From Candidatus Muproteobacteria bacterium (GTDB taxonomy: Bacteria; Pseudomonadota; Gammaproteobacteria; Acidiferrobacterales; Sulfurifustaceae): a stretch of DNA of 52,769 nucleotides. Made by a program: the position numbers and the translations under genes. The stretch spans positions 1-52,769 of the forward strand of contig DAIDLH010000098.1 in assembly GCA_027449605.1 (NCBI GenBank), given 5' to 3'. Positions 10,166 to 18,090 of this stretch are shown here, piece by piece (position 1 is the first letter of the stretch; the number at the start of each line of letters is the position of its first letter). The notes beneath the pieces are model-generated. The model saw only the letters and a list, made by a program, of their open reading frames with translations, had not been told where the DNA came from and ran no database searches.

Positions 10166-11232
10166 ATCGCCAGGCGCGAGGTGCCGCTGCGCAGCGAACC
10201 CATGTAGAGCATGACGAGCGAGGAGATGAGGGCGATCTTGGTTTCCTCGCGATCGCGCGAGGCGTGCAGGTTCATTTCCTCGCAGCGGTGGATCATGTCC
10301 TCGATCGTGAGGTTGATGCGGTAGCGGGAATCCGAAGTCCAGCGCGCCACGGTGCCGATCGCCTCGCGCCGCAGGCGGCGGATGAAATGCGCCGCGCGCT
10401 CGTTCTTGTGTCCGGCCGAGGCCGGGAAGATCAGCCGCAGTTGCTGTTCATGAAAGCGCGGCAGGTCCTGTTGCAGGCGCGTCTGCTTTTCGGCGTAATA
10501 CTCGCGCAGCGTGATGCGCAGCGTGGTGGTGGATTCGATCTGTTTCTTGGTGCGCACCGGCGGGCTGCGGCCGACGATCTCCTTCATCAGTCCGTCGACG
10601 TAATTGAGTTTCTTGAGCGCCGGCCAGTCGCGGTATTTTTCGCGCCAGCGCGAATCGGGGTCGAGCCACACGGCGAAGGTCTCGGCCCAGTCCTCGGCCG
10701 GATGGCTCTGCGCGTACCAGTTGTCGAGATGCAGCACGTAATTGCGGCTGTAGGGCCGCGGCAGATAGCTCTCGGGATAGGTCTTGCTGGCGCGCCCGAA
10801 GCGGCGGCGCCAGCTCTGCTTGAGATGCAGCCGGAACGCGTTGGCGAGCGCGTGCGCGGTTTCGTGCCGCAGCAGTTTCATGCGCGACTCGGCGGTGTTG
10901 CCGTCGAATTCGAGCATGCGCGCCTTTTCCAGGCGCATCAGCCGCGGATGCGCGAGATAGAACGGGATCGCGAATCCCGGCACGCCGTCGGGACAGAACC
11001 AGCAGTCCGACAGCCAGGTGTGCGGACGGAACAGGAAGCCGCGGTTTTCCAGCTCCCGGTACAGGGCGTCGATTTCCTTTTGCAGCTTGGCGCCGGCCAG
11101 CGTCAGCCCCAGGTCGCACAGGCGCGTGTCGAGCAGGTGCTCGTCGGAGCGGCGGGTCCAGGATTGCGTGACGATGCGGCGCGCCGGTTTTTTGCGGCGG
11201 CGCGGTCGGTGTTTGGTTTTGCGCGTTGGGAT
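10162..11232 (-). CDS. Zinc-binding metallopeptidase (HExxH), apparent ATC start
   Basis: 356 residues if started at the ATC at 11230-11232. Coding similarity to family members as I remember them extends upstream of the first in-frame GTG (10981-10983): CDLGLTLAG, LYRELENRGFLFRPHTWLSD, CWFCPDGVPG. Between the preceding in-frame stop (11257-11259) and that GTG there is no ATG, GTG or TTG. AAGGAG followed by six bases leads exactly to ATC. HETAH (about 123-127) is the zinc-binding gluzincin motif; the Glu of DWAETFAVW (~184) is the likely third ligand. The family is annotated as putative zinc-binding metallopeptidase of unknown substrate. It lies 27 bases after the TraB/GumN stop and overlaps the ATP-grasp gene by ATGA. 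A base error turning ATG into ATC is the alternative. Confidence 0.75.
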   Translation of the reverse strand: MPTRKTKHRPRRRKKPARRIVTQSWTRRSDEHLLDTRLCDLGLTLAGAKLQKEIDALYRELENRGFLFRPHTWLSDCWFCPDGVPGFAIPFYLAHPRLMRLEKARMLEFDGNTAESRMKLLRHETAHALANAFRLHLKQSWRRRFGRASKTYPESYLPRPYSRNYVLHLDNWYAQSHPAEDWAETFAVWLDPDSRWREKYRDWPALKKLNYVDGLMKEIVGRSPPVRTKKQIESTTTLRITLREYYAEKQTRLQQDLPRFHEQQLRLIFPASAGHKNERAAHFIRRLRREAIGTVARWTSDSRYRINLTIEDMIHRCEEMNLHASRDREETKIALISSLVMLYMGSLRSGTSRLAI

Positions 11233-11259
11233 GTCCGTCTCCTTGTTTTTCAGTTTTTA

Positions 11260-12240
11260 TCAATAGACGCGGGTGACACGATAACCGGCTTTCTCGAGAA
11301 GATTCAACAGTCCCGTGTCGCCGGGCAGGTGCGCCGCCCCGACGGCGACGAAGGCATTGCCCTCGCGCAGTATCGGTCCGAGGCGCGCGGCCATGCGGGT
11401 GTTGCGCCGCGTCAGCAGGCGGTCCATGACCGACCGGTACAACCGGTCGTCATCCGGCTTGTGTTTCGCGCCGGCCTCGGCCAACGCGGCGATGTCGCGG
11501 GCGAGATAGCGCCCGATCATCTCCTCGAGGTCCTTGTCGAAGCTGTCCTGCTCCTGCACCGCCTGCCGCAGCAGCGCGATCTGGTCGGGCAGGGGGAGTT
11601 CGTCGAAGACCGCCACCTGTTCCTGCACGGTTTCGAGTCCCGAGACCGGTTTGTTCTGTTGCGCGGCACGTTGCTGCAGGATCAGGTCGAGATACTCGCC
11701 GGTTTTCGGCGGCGGCATCGACAGCGCCATCATCGCCGCCCACGGTTTCTGTTTCTCCACGCCCAGCGTGGCGATGCCGCGTGCGGTCAATGTCTTGATC
11801 GTCTCGTCGTACAGTTTCCCGCCGATCACCTGCTCCAGCGTGCGGCCGTCGTTGAAGAACATGGCCTCGGCCATGTGCACGATGCCCTCGCCGTCGATCA
11901 CCGCTTCCATCGTGAAGCGGCCGGCAGCGTCGAATGCCTTGGTCACGGCTTCGGGCAGAACCGTGACGCGCCGGTCTTCGGAGTGAATCGTGCCGAACAG
12001 CCAGCTCGACCGCGCGCCTGGCGCGTCGATCTTCCATAACAGACCCTTGGTGTATTTGGATGCCGGTGGCGGTGCGGGGCGAGCCGCTTCGTTATTGGCG
12101 CCGGCATTCGCCGGCGGAGCGGCGTATGTCGTGCCCGCGGCAAACGACAGGCACAACAGCGCAATCAGGATTTTGAAGAAGGACCGCGAACCGGTCGCGG
12201 TCCGCGTCGAGGCCGATGACGGGAAACCGGCGCCTCGCAT
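11260..12240 (-). CDS. TraB/GumN (Tiki-like) exported protein
   Basis: 326 residues from the ATG at 12240; the frame is open to a GTG at 12318, which would add 26 residues before the signal sequence. Residues ~23-42 form a Sec signal (FFKILIALLCLSFAAGTTYAAP). The mature domain has the paired GxxH motifs of the TraB/GumN/Tiki fold: LFGTIHSED near the start and VGAAHLPGDTGLLNLL at the end. Eukaryotic Tiki proteins of this superfamily are metal-dependent proteases; bacterial members are mostly uncharacterised. Likely periplasmic. It is first of three tightly packed minus-strand genes with the metallopeptidase and ATP-grasp ligase, suggesting one process. Confidence 0.8.
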   Translation of the reverse strand: MRGAGFPSSASTRTATGSRSFFKILIALLCLSFAAGTTYAAPPANAGANNEAARPAPPPASKYTKGLLWKIDAPGARSSWLFGTIHSEDRRVTVLPEAVTKAFDAAGRFTMEAVIDGEGIVHMAEAMFFNDGRTLEQVIGGKLYDETIKTLTARGIATLGVEKQKPWAAMMALSMPPPKTGEYLDLILQQRAAQQNKPVSGLETVQEQVAVFDELPLPDQIALLRQAVQEQDSFDKDLEEMIGRYLARDIAALAEAGAKHKPDDDRLYRSVMDRLLTRRNTRMAARLGPILREGNAFVAVGAAHLPGDTGLLNLLEKAGYRVTRVY

Positions 12241-12334
12241 GGGTGGTGTCAGGAGAAGGTCATACGATTGTGCCACCGTTGAGAATGGCGCCACGGAATC
12301 GGAGTCACCTTCACTCACGCCCCCTCACCCCTTG

Positions 12335-12357
12335 CCCTCTCCCGCGAGGGGAGAGGG
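12335..12357. repeat. Palindromic intergenic element
   Basis: CCCTCTCCC, 5-base loop GCGAG, GGGAGAGGG: a perfect 9-bp stem preceded by CCCCTCACCCCTTG. This form (CCCTCACCC..CCCTCTCCCGCGAGGGGAGAGGG family) is a common dispersed palindrome in proteobacteria. It lies between divergent genes. Confidence 0.65.
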
Positions 12358-12430
12358 GGAGTTGGTTCGCTGACGCGCTTTTTTGGTCGAGCCCGATTAC
12401 CATGTCATCAAGAATATAATAGGAATGCCG

Positions 12431-13237
12431 ATGCGTCTAATAACCCTCTTCGCGATCTTGTCGCTCTTTCTGTCCACGGTCCAGGCTCATGCCGGGGACC
12501 TGCCGCGCTGGGAGCTGGGCCTGGGCGTCGCCGGCCTGAGCATCCCGGATTATCGCGGCTCGGATCAACGGCGCGGCTATGTTCTGCCCTTGCCTTATAT
12601 ACAGTATCGCGGCGACGTGTTCCGGATCGACCGCGAAGGGGCGCACGGGAAGCTGTTCACCTCGGAGCGCGTAAAGCTCGAAGTCAGCCTCGCGGCCGGC
12701 CCGCCGGCGAAGAGCGACAGGAGCGACGCGCGCGCCGGCATGCCGAATCTCGATCCGACGGTCGAAGCCGGTCCTTCGCTGCAGCTCTTTCTCGCGCGCA
12801 ACGAAACCCGCGACCGCGTGTGGTCGGTGCAGCTTCCGCTGCGTGCCGCGGCCGCCACCGATCTCAGGCACGTCCGGCACATCGGCTGGGTGTTCTCGCC
12901 GAACCTCAATTTTGACGCGCTCAACGTGCGCGGCGGCTGGGACGTCGCCGCCGCCGTGGGGCCGATCTATGCCACTGAGGATTATCACGATTACTATTAT
13001 GAGGTTGCCCCGGCGTTCGCGACCGCCACGCGCCCCGCGTACGATGCGCGCGCCGGCTACAGCGGCAGCCGGTTCACGCTGACCGCGAGCCGGCGCTATC
13101 CGCGCTTCTGGGTCGGCGCGTTCGCGCGGTATGATAATCTTTCCGGCGCGGTGTTCGCGGACAGCCCGCTGGTCAAAAAGAAGGATTCGTTCATGGCCGG
13201 CGCCGGCATCGCCTGGATTCTGGCCACGTCCCATTGA
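12431..13237 (+). CDS. MipA/OmpV family outer-membrane protein
   Basis: 268 residues starting at MRLITLF with AGGA 6 bases upstream; an ATG at 12425 overlaps that site. Signal peptide at residues 1-20 (ending AHAGDLP). The mature start WELGLGVAGLSIPDYRGSDQ and YVLPLPYIQYRGDVFRIDREGAHGKLF are diagnostic of the MipA/OmpV family. The remainder alternates as beta-strands and ends in an aromatic/hydrophobic strand (GAGIAWILATSH). MipA scaffolds MltA and a transpeptidase in E. coli; OmpV is an outer-membrane protein. The specific role here is open. The following hypothetical gene starts 33 bases downstream. Confidence 0.85.
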   Translation: MRLITLFAILSLFLSTVQAHAGDLPRWELGLGVAGLSIPDYRGSDQRRGYVLPLPYIQYRGDVFRIDREGAHGKLFTSERVKLEVSLAAGPPAKSDRSDARAGMPNLDPTVEAGPSLQLFLARNETRDRVWSVQLPLRAAAATDLRHVRHIGWVFSPNLNFDALNVRGGWDVAAAVGPIYATEDYHDYYYEVAPAFATATRPAYDARAGYSGSRFTLTASRRYPRFWVGAFARYDNLSGAVFADSPLVKKKDSFMAGAGIAWILATSH

Positions 13238-13270
13238 CCTCCACCGCCTGTTTCACCGGAGCCGGTTTTC

Positions 13271-13588
13271 ATGATAACGCCACGCACGCAGAATGAGTAC
13301 CTGGATCTCGTCGATCAGGCGATTTTCGAGATCGAGGACGTGCTCATGTGCGCCGGCGACGAGGGCGATCCGGACGACAGCGCGTTTTCCGACGTGCTGC
13401 CGCTTTACGAAAAGCTCTCGGCCGACCTCAAGAAGCTGCACGCCGATATCCTGGCGGGGCGGCGGGCGGTCGGCCGCGGCGAGGATCTGCCGTTCATGCC
13501 GCTGGTGACGAAATGGAAGGAACGGATTCCGTTCCACGATCTGCTCGCGGCCGTGAACTACACCTGCAATACCGGATTCCCGGGCTAG
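13271..13588 (+). CDS. Conserved hypothetical acidic protein
   Basis: 105 residues, cytoplasmic, predicted almost wholly helical (EYLDLVDQAIFEIEDVL, VLPLYEKLSADLKKLHADIL) with two Cys (LMCAG and YTCNTG). No signal peptide or known domain seen. CCGGAG lies about 9 bases before the ATG. It is read in the same direction as the MipA-like gene and ends just before a composite palindromic repeat. Base composition matches its neighbours, so it is probably a native gene. I do not recognise a function. Confidence 0.6.
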   Translation: MITPRTQNEYLDLVDQAIFEIEDVLMCAGDEGDPDDSAFSDVLPLYEKLSADLKKLHADILAGRRAVGRGEDLPFMPLVTKWKERIPFHDLLAAVNYTCNTGFPG

Positions 13589-13595
13589 GGAAACT

Positions 13596-13712
13596 CCGAA
13601 CAAGTTCTCCGTTCGTGGTGAGCCCGTCGAACCATGAACGGAGGACTGCGTCGAATCAGCGCCATGTGCCGTTCACCCTTCGACGAGCTCAGGGCGAACG
13701 GCACTTGTTCGG
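13596..13712. repeat. Composite palindromic repeat, copy 1
   Basis: Outer arms CCGAACAAGT (13596-13605) and ACTTGTTCGG (13703-13712) enclose two palindromic modules, each bounded by CCGTTC..GAACGG. Module A (13609-13641) has the GTGAGCC-GTCGAACCAT core. Module B (13668-13702) has the CCCTTCGACGAGCTCAGGGC core. The modules recur in opposite order at 17121-17195. Related GTTCG..CGAAC palindromes are widespread in environmental proteobacteria. Confidence 0.8.
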
Positions 13713-13762
13713 ATATTCCCCGGGGGTTTGTTCGTTGCCGGCTTTGCCGGTAAAATGCGATC

Positions 13763-14860
13763 ATGTCCGGCAACACCATCGGCAAGCTGTTCACCGTCAC
13801 CACCGCGGGCGAATCCCACGGCCCGGCGTACGTCGCCATCGTCGACGGCTGCCCGCCCGGCATGGCGCTCACCGAGGCCGACATCCAGCCCGATCTCGAC
13901 CGGCGCAAGCCCGGCCAGTCGCGGCACACGACGCAGCGGCGCGAATCGGACGAAGTCAAAATTCTCTCCGGCGTGTTCGAGGGCAAGACCACCGGCACGC
14001 CGATCGGTCTGCTGATCGAGAACACCGATCAACGCTCCAAGGATTACTCCAAGATCATGGACCGCTTCCGCCCCGGCCACGCGGATTACACCTACATGCA
14101 GAAGTACGGCCTGCGCGATTACCGCGGCGGCGGGCGTTCGTCGGCGCGCGAAACCGCGATGCGCGTGGCCGCCGGCGCGATCGCCAGGAAATACCTGCGC
14201 GAACGCTACGGCGTGACGGTGCGCGGTTACCTCGCGCAGCTCGGGCCGATCCAGCTCGAACTCAAGGACTGGCGCGAAGTCGAGAACAATTCCTTCTTTT
14301 GTCCCGACGCCTCGAAGGTTCCGGAACTCGAAGCCTACATGGATGCCTTGCGCAAGGAAGGCAATTCCGTCGGCGCGCGCATCAACGTGGTCGCGTCGCA
14401 CCTGCCCGTGGGACTGGGCGAACCGGTGTTCGACCGGCTCGACGCCGACATCGCCTATGCGATGATGAGCATCAACGCCGTGAAAGGCGTCGAGATCGGC
14501 GCCGGTTTCCGCTCCGTGGCGCACAAGGGCACCGAGCATCGCGATGAAATCACGCCCAAGGGTTTCCTCTCGAACAACGCCGGCGGCATCCTCGGCGGCA
14601 TTTCCACCGGCCAGGACATCGTGGTCAGCATGGCGCTCAAGCCCACGTCCAGCATCCGTCTGCCCGGGCGCACGGTGAACGTGAACGGCGAGGCGGTCGA
14701 GATCGCCACCACCGGCCGTCACGATCCCTGCGTCGGCATCCGCGCCACGCCGATCGCCGAGGCGATGCTTGCCCTGGTGCTGATGGACCACGCGCTGCGC
14801 CACCGCGCGCAGAACCTCGACGTCAAAAGTCCCACGCCCGTCATTCCCGGCAGCGTCTGA
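13763..14860 (+). CDS. aroC: Chorismate synthase
   Basis: 365 residues, normal length. It catalyses the last shikimate step, converting 5-enolpyruvylshikimate-3-phosphate to chorismate with reduced FMN. Signatures visible: [18 protein letters not shown] near the N terminus, [51 protein letters not shown] and [13 protein letters not shown]. The start follows the composite repeat by about 50 bases. The MlaE-type permease begins only 12 bases after its stop, so the lipid-transport cluster probably shares its transcript. Confidence 0.97.
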   Translation: MSGNTIGKLFTVTTAGESHGPAYVAIVDGCPPGMALTEADIQPDLDRRKPGQSRHTTQRRESDEVKILSGVFEGKTTGTPIGLLIENTDQRSKDYSKIMDRFRPGHADYTYMQKYGLRDYRGGGRSSARETAMRVAAGAIARKYLRERYGVTVRGYLAQLGPIQLELKDWREVENNSFFCPDASKVPELEAYMDALRKEGNSVGARINVVASHLPVGLGEPVFDRLDADIAYAMMSINAVKGVEIGAGFRSVAHKGTEHRDEITPKGFLSNNAGGILGGISTGQDIVVSMALKPTSSIRLPGRTVNVNGEAVEIATTGRHDPCVGIRATPIAEAMLALVLMDHALRHRAQNLDVKSPTPVIPGSV

Positions 14861-14872
14861 CCTCCCGCGAGC

Positions 14873-15655
14873 ATGGGCACGACGCTCCTCAATCCGGGAC
14901 GGATCGGCCGGGCGGTGCTCGGCGCCACCGATTACTGGAAGGGCTTTCACGAACTTTTCTTTTACAGCCTGCGGCGCCTCGGCGCGCTCGGCAGGCCGCC
15001 GGTGCGCCAGGTGTTGTTCAAGCAGATCTATTTCACCGGCATCGAGGCGCTCGGCGCGGTGACGGTGATCGCTGCGCTGTCCGGCATCGTGGTCACCACC
15101 CAGGTCACCAGCCTGGTGGGCCAGGACATCGCGCTCACCGCAAAGATCATGCTCTGGACCGTGGTGCGCGAGCTCGGGCCGCTGCTGTCGGCGATCGCGA
15201 TCATCGCGCGCAGCAGCTCGGCCACCGCCTCGGAACTCGCGAGCATGAAAATCCGCGGTGAGATCGATCATCTGCGCTTCATGGGCATCGCGCCCGGCGA
15301 TTATCTGCTGGTGCCGCGCGTCGCCGGCATCACGCTCTCCGTGGTCGCCGTCACTTTCTATTTCCAGATGACGGCGATCGTGATGGGCTACGCATTCGCC
15401 GCCGCCACCGGGTCGCTGCCGTTCGTTAAAAGTATCACCGGTGTCATTTCGACGTTGAGCATGATTGAGGTGCTGGTATCGCTGCTCAAGGCTTTCGTCT
15501 TCGGTCTGGTGATCTCGATCACTTCCTGTTATTACGGCCTGCGCGCCACCGGCACCGTGACCGCGATTCCGCGCGCCGCCACCGGGGCCGTGATGCGCAA
15601 TCTGCTGACGGTTTTCCTGCTCGACGGAATCATTTCCTATGTTTTCTTCGTGTGA
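14873..15655 (+). CDS. MlaE-family ABC permease
   Basis: 260 residues with about five to six membrane helices. MlaE/YrbE family: RQVLFKQIYFTGIEAL near residue 45, LWTVVRELGPLLSAIAIIARSSSATASELASM in the middle (the conserved ELGP..G..A..AE coupling region), then RVAGITLSVV and FGLVISITSCYYGL. In the Mla system the permease dimer sits in the inner membrane and moves phospholipid between membranes with an ATPase and an MCE protein. Those partners follow directly (9- and 12-base gaps). It differs from mlaE of the canonical mlaFEDCB operon in its neighbours (aroC, no mlaB/mlaC), so it is likely a paralogous MCE system. Confidence 0.85.
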   Translation: MGTTLLNPGRIGRAVLGATDYWKGFHELFFYSLRRLGALGRPPVRQVLFKQIYFTGIEALGAVTVIAALSGIVVTTQVTSLVGQDIALTAKIMLWTVVRELGPLLSAIAIIARSSSATASELASMKIRGEIDHLRFMGIAPGDYLLVPRVAGITLSVVAVTFYFQMTAIVMGYAFAAATGSLPFVKSITGVISTLSMIEVLVSLLKAFVFGLVISITSCYYGLRATGTVTAIPRAATGAVMRNLLTVFLLDGIISYVFFV

Positions 15656-15664
15656 TCACGGTCC

Positions 15665-16312
15665 ATGATCCGTTTCGAGCGTGTAACGAAAGGACCGATT
15701 CGCAATCTGTCGTTCGATCTCGGCCGCGGCGGCACCGCCAAAATCCTGTTCGATTCGGAAGACCGGAAAAATATTTTGTTCGGCCTGCTTGCCGGCAGGC
15801 AACGGCCGGAGGCCGGCAAGATTTTTTTCTTCGGCGAGGATCTGTTCGCGCACGCGGAGAACGAACGTCTCGCGCTGTTCCGGCGCATCGGCGTGGTGCC
15901 CGCGGACGGCGGCCTGATCAGCAATCTCAAGGCCTGGGAGAATCTGCTGTTGCCGGCGTGGTATCACCACGGTTTGACGGCGGAACAGGCCGAGCAGCCG
16001 GTGGCGGAGATATTTGAACAACTCGAAGCGGGCGAGGCCGGGTTGAAGCGGCGCATGGGCGAGTTGCCCGGCCAGCTGAGCCTGTACGAACGGCGCGTCG
16101 TGGCGCTGGCGCGGGCGATGCTGATGGAGCCGGACATCCTGATATATGATTTCACCTTCGCCGGCCTGGAGCGCGACGCCGCGCAGCGACTGATGAACCT
16201 GACCGGCGAGTTTCACGGCAGAAAGGCCGGGCGGGTGTCGCTGTACCTGTGCCCGGACGACGCGGTGTCGGCGCGTCTCGCGGCCGACAGCACCATCACC
16301 CTGACCCAATGA
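15665..16312 (+). CDS. MlaF-like ABC ATPase homologue with degenerate catalytic motifs
   Basis: 215 residues. The order of elements is that of an ABC ATPase, but every catalytic signature is changed. The Walker A position reads FDSEDRKN (no GxxGxGK[ST]). The Q-loop region reads GVVPADGGL, with no Gln. The signature reads LSLYERR instead of LSGGQ. Walker B ends LIYDFTFAGLE, with Phe where the catalytic Glu belongs. The H-loop reads LCPDD instead of THD. The frame is intact, with normal composition and tight spacing to both neighbours. It therefore looks like a retained pseudo-ATPase, possibly a structural partner of the permease or one half of a heterodimer with an ATPase encoded elsewhere. 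Confidence 0.75.
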   Translation: MIRFERVTKGPIRNLSFDLGRGGTAKILFDSEDRKNILFGLLAGRQRPEAGKIFFFGEDLFAHAENERLALFRRIGVVPADGGLISNLKAWENLLLPAWYHHGLTAEQAEQPVAEIFEQLEAGEAGLKRRMGELPGQLSLYERRVVALARAMLMEPDILIYDFTFAGLERDAAQRLMNLTGEFHGRKAGRVSLYLCPDDAVSARLAADSTITLTQ

Positions 16313-16324
16313 CGCGAGGGACCC

Positions 16325-17101
16325 ATGGCCATATTGCACGATGACGATGCGCGCTTCAAAGGCCTCGAGAAAAAAATCGGGCTCTTCGTCATTATCGCTC
16401 TCCTCGGCATCGTCCTGACCGTCATCGCCGTCGGCATCCAGCACGATGTCTTCTCGCCCAAGACCCGGCTGTTCTTCATCACCGACAGCGGGCAGAGCAT
16501 CGACGAAGGCATGGCCGTCAAACTCAGCGGCTTCAATATCGGCAAGGTGGAGAAGCTCGAGCTGACTGACGACGCCAAGGTCAGGGTCACGTTGACGATC
16601 CTGCGCGGCTACATGAAGTGGGTGAAGAGCGATTCCAAGGCGCGCTTGGTCAAGGAAGGCGTGATCGGCGCCAACGTCATCGAGATCACGCCCGGCTCCG
16701 ACAAGGAAAAATCCCTGGAGCACAACGCCCAGATCGCTTTCGAGCGCGAGCGCGGGCTGGGGCAGGTGGTGGACCAGCTGTACGCGGAAGTGATTCCGCT
16801 GATCGATGATCTGAAACGCGTCGCGCGCCGCGCCGACACGCTGCTCGCCGGCCTGCCCGCAACGCAGCAGAAACTGGACGAGACGCTCACCAGCGCCAGG
16901 AAAAATTTCGAGAATCTGGAAAAAGTCACGGCCTCCGACCTGCCGGCCATGACCCGCAAGGGACGCGAAACCGTGGAAAAGGCCGGCAAGGTCGTGGACT
17001 CGGTCAGCCGCACCTGGCCGATCAGCAGCAACATCAAAGAGCCGCGCTCGGAAACCCTGCCGGTGGACAGTTACTCAGGCGAGAAAGAGAAGAAACAATA
17101 A
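16325..17101 (+). CDS. MCE-domain (MlaD-like) membrane-anchored protein
   Basis: 258 residues. Short cytoplasmic N terminus, one transmembrane helix (about 19-38, IGLFVIIALLGIVLTVIAVGI), then an MCE domain: TRLFFITDSGQSIDEGMAVKLSGFNIGKVEKLEL..VRVTLTI and the SKARLVKEGVIGANVIEITPG end. A helical region (about 150-230, QLYAEVIPLIDDLKRVARRADTLL) resembles the tail that forms the lipid tunnel in MlaD/PqiB-type hexamers. It is the periplasmic lipid-binding subunit of the cluster begun at 14873. Confidence 0.9.
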   Translation: MAILHDDDARFKGLEKKIGLFVIIALLGIVLTVIAVGIQHDVFSPKTRLFFITDSGQSIDEGMAVKLSGFNIGKVEKLELTDDAKVRVTLTILRGYMKWVKSDSKARLVKEGVIGANVIEITPGSDKEKSLEHNAQIAFERERGLGQVVDQLYAEVIPLIDDLKRVARRADTLLAGLPATQQKLDETLTSARKNFENLEKVTASDLPAMTRKGRETVEKAGKVVDSVSRTWPISSNIKEPRSETLPVDSYSGEKEKKQ

Positions 17102-17120
17102 GAGCGTCTAATAAAATGAA

Positions 17121-17195
17121 ATTTGCCCTTCGACAAGCTCAGGGCGAACGGTTTACAAAAGCCGTTCGTGGTGAGCCTGTCGAACCATGAACGGC
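17121..17195. repeat. Composite palindromic repeat, copy 2
   Basis: Contains the same two modules as 13596-13712 but in opposite order: CCCTTCGACAAGCTCAGGGC within 17122-17151, then the GTGAGCC-GTCGAACCAT module within 17161-17195. It lies between the MCE gene and the lipoprotein gene and overlaps an ATG (17187) that should not be taken as a start. Confidence 0.8.
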
Positions 17196-17231
17196 ACCCT
17201 CTTGTTAGGTGCTCTAGGATTAAAAAAACTT

Positions 17232-18071
17232 GTGAAACAAATCCTGCTCTTTATTTTTCCGACGGTTCTATTGATTGCTGGCTGTGGCAGCAATCCGCCC
17301 GTGCTCACGGAACAGCAGGAAGTCGCGATCCAGTTCAATCAGCGTGGCGAGACCGCCTTCCGCCGCGGCGATTACGCGCAGGCGCTGCAGGAATATCAGG
17401 GTGCGTTGGCGATCCACCGCTCGGTCGAGAACGTGGCGGGCATCGCCACCGAGCTACTGAATCTGTCCGTCGTTCATCGCCGGCTCGGTGACAAGACAGC
17501 AGCGCAGACAGCGCTCGACCAGATCCTGACGGAAGGCAGCCCCGCCTTCAGCGCCGGTCAGAAAGCCGAGGCCGCGTACCGTAAAGCCGGTTTTTATCTG
17601 GATGACGGCAACGAAACCGAAGCGCGGTCATGGGTGAACAAGGCGCTCGAATACTGTCACGGCTGCGGCGCCGAAGGCCGGCTTTACAACCTCCTGGCTA
17701 GAATGGCGCTCGCCGGTCAAGCGCAGGAAGCCATGAACCATGCTCGCCGCGCGCTGGTGTTGAATCGAAACGCCGGCGACAAAAACGAAGAAGCCAATTC
17801 GCTGCGCCTGATCGCCGACGCCGCTTTCAAATTGGAGGATTTCAAAACCGCTCAACAATCCTATGATGACGCCCTGCGGCTCGACAAGGACACCGGCGCC
17901 GCGACCAAGATCGCGCTCGATCTGATGGGCCTCGGCCGCAGCGTGGCGAGACAGGGCCGGCGCTCAGAAGCCATCGAATATTTTCAGCGCGCATATTCCG
18001 TCAGTGAGGGGGCGGGAGATGCTAAGGCTATGGACGACGCTGCGGTGGAAATGAAACAACTGACTCCGTGA
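17232..18071 (+). CDS. TPR-repeat lipoprotein of the MCE cluster
   Basis: 279 residues if begun at the GTG at 17232, which gives a textbook lipoprotein signal ending in the lipobox LIAGC (Cys at ~18). The ATG 45 bases earlier lies inside a palindromic repeat. The mature protein is a TPR solenoid (FNQRGETAFRRGDYAQALQEYQGAL; LLNLSVVHRRLGDKTAAQTALDQIL; SLRLIADAAFKLEDFKTAQQSYDDALRL; LDLMGLGRSVARQGRRSEAIEYFQRAY). It occupies the place where other MCE clusters encode a PqiC/ABC-auxiliary lipoprotein, so a role as periplasmic partner is inferred from position. Confidence 0.75.
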   Translation: MKQILLFIFPTVLLIAGCGSNPPVLTEQQEVAIQFNQRGETAFRRGDYAQALQEYQGALAIHRSVENVAGIATELLNLSVVHRRLGDKTAAQTALDQILTEGSPAFSAGQKAEAAYRKAGFYLDDGNETEARSWVNKALEYCHGCGAEGRLYNLLARMALAGQAQEAMNHARRALVLNRNAGDKNEEANSLRLIADAAFKLEDFKTAQQSYDDALRLDKDTGAATKIALDLMGLGRSVARQGRRSEAIEYFQRAYSVSEGAGDAKAMDDAAVEMKQLTP

Positions 18072-18090
18072 TCTCTATTCAATAATGCAG

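Noticed and set aside
10448-11263. 271-residue minus-strand frame overlapping the metallopeptidase
   Set aside because: Arg/Pro/Ala-rich shadow with a TTG start; the alternative frame carries HETAH and family sequence throughout.
13673-15271. 532-residue minus-strand frame across aroC and the permease
   Set aside because: Runs through the palindromic repeat and two certain plus-strand genes.
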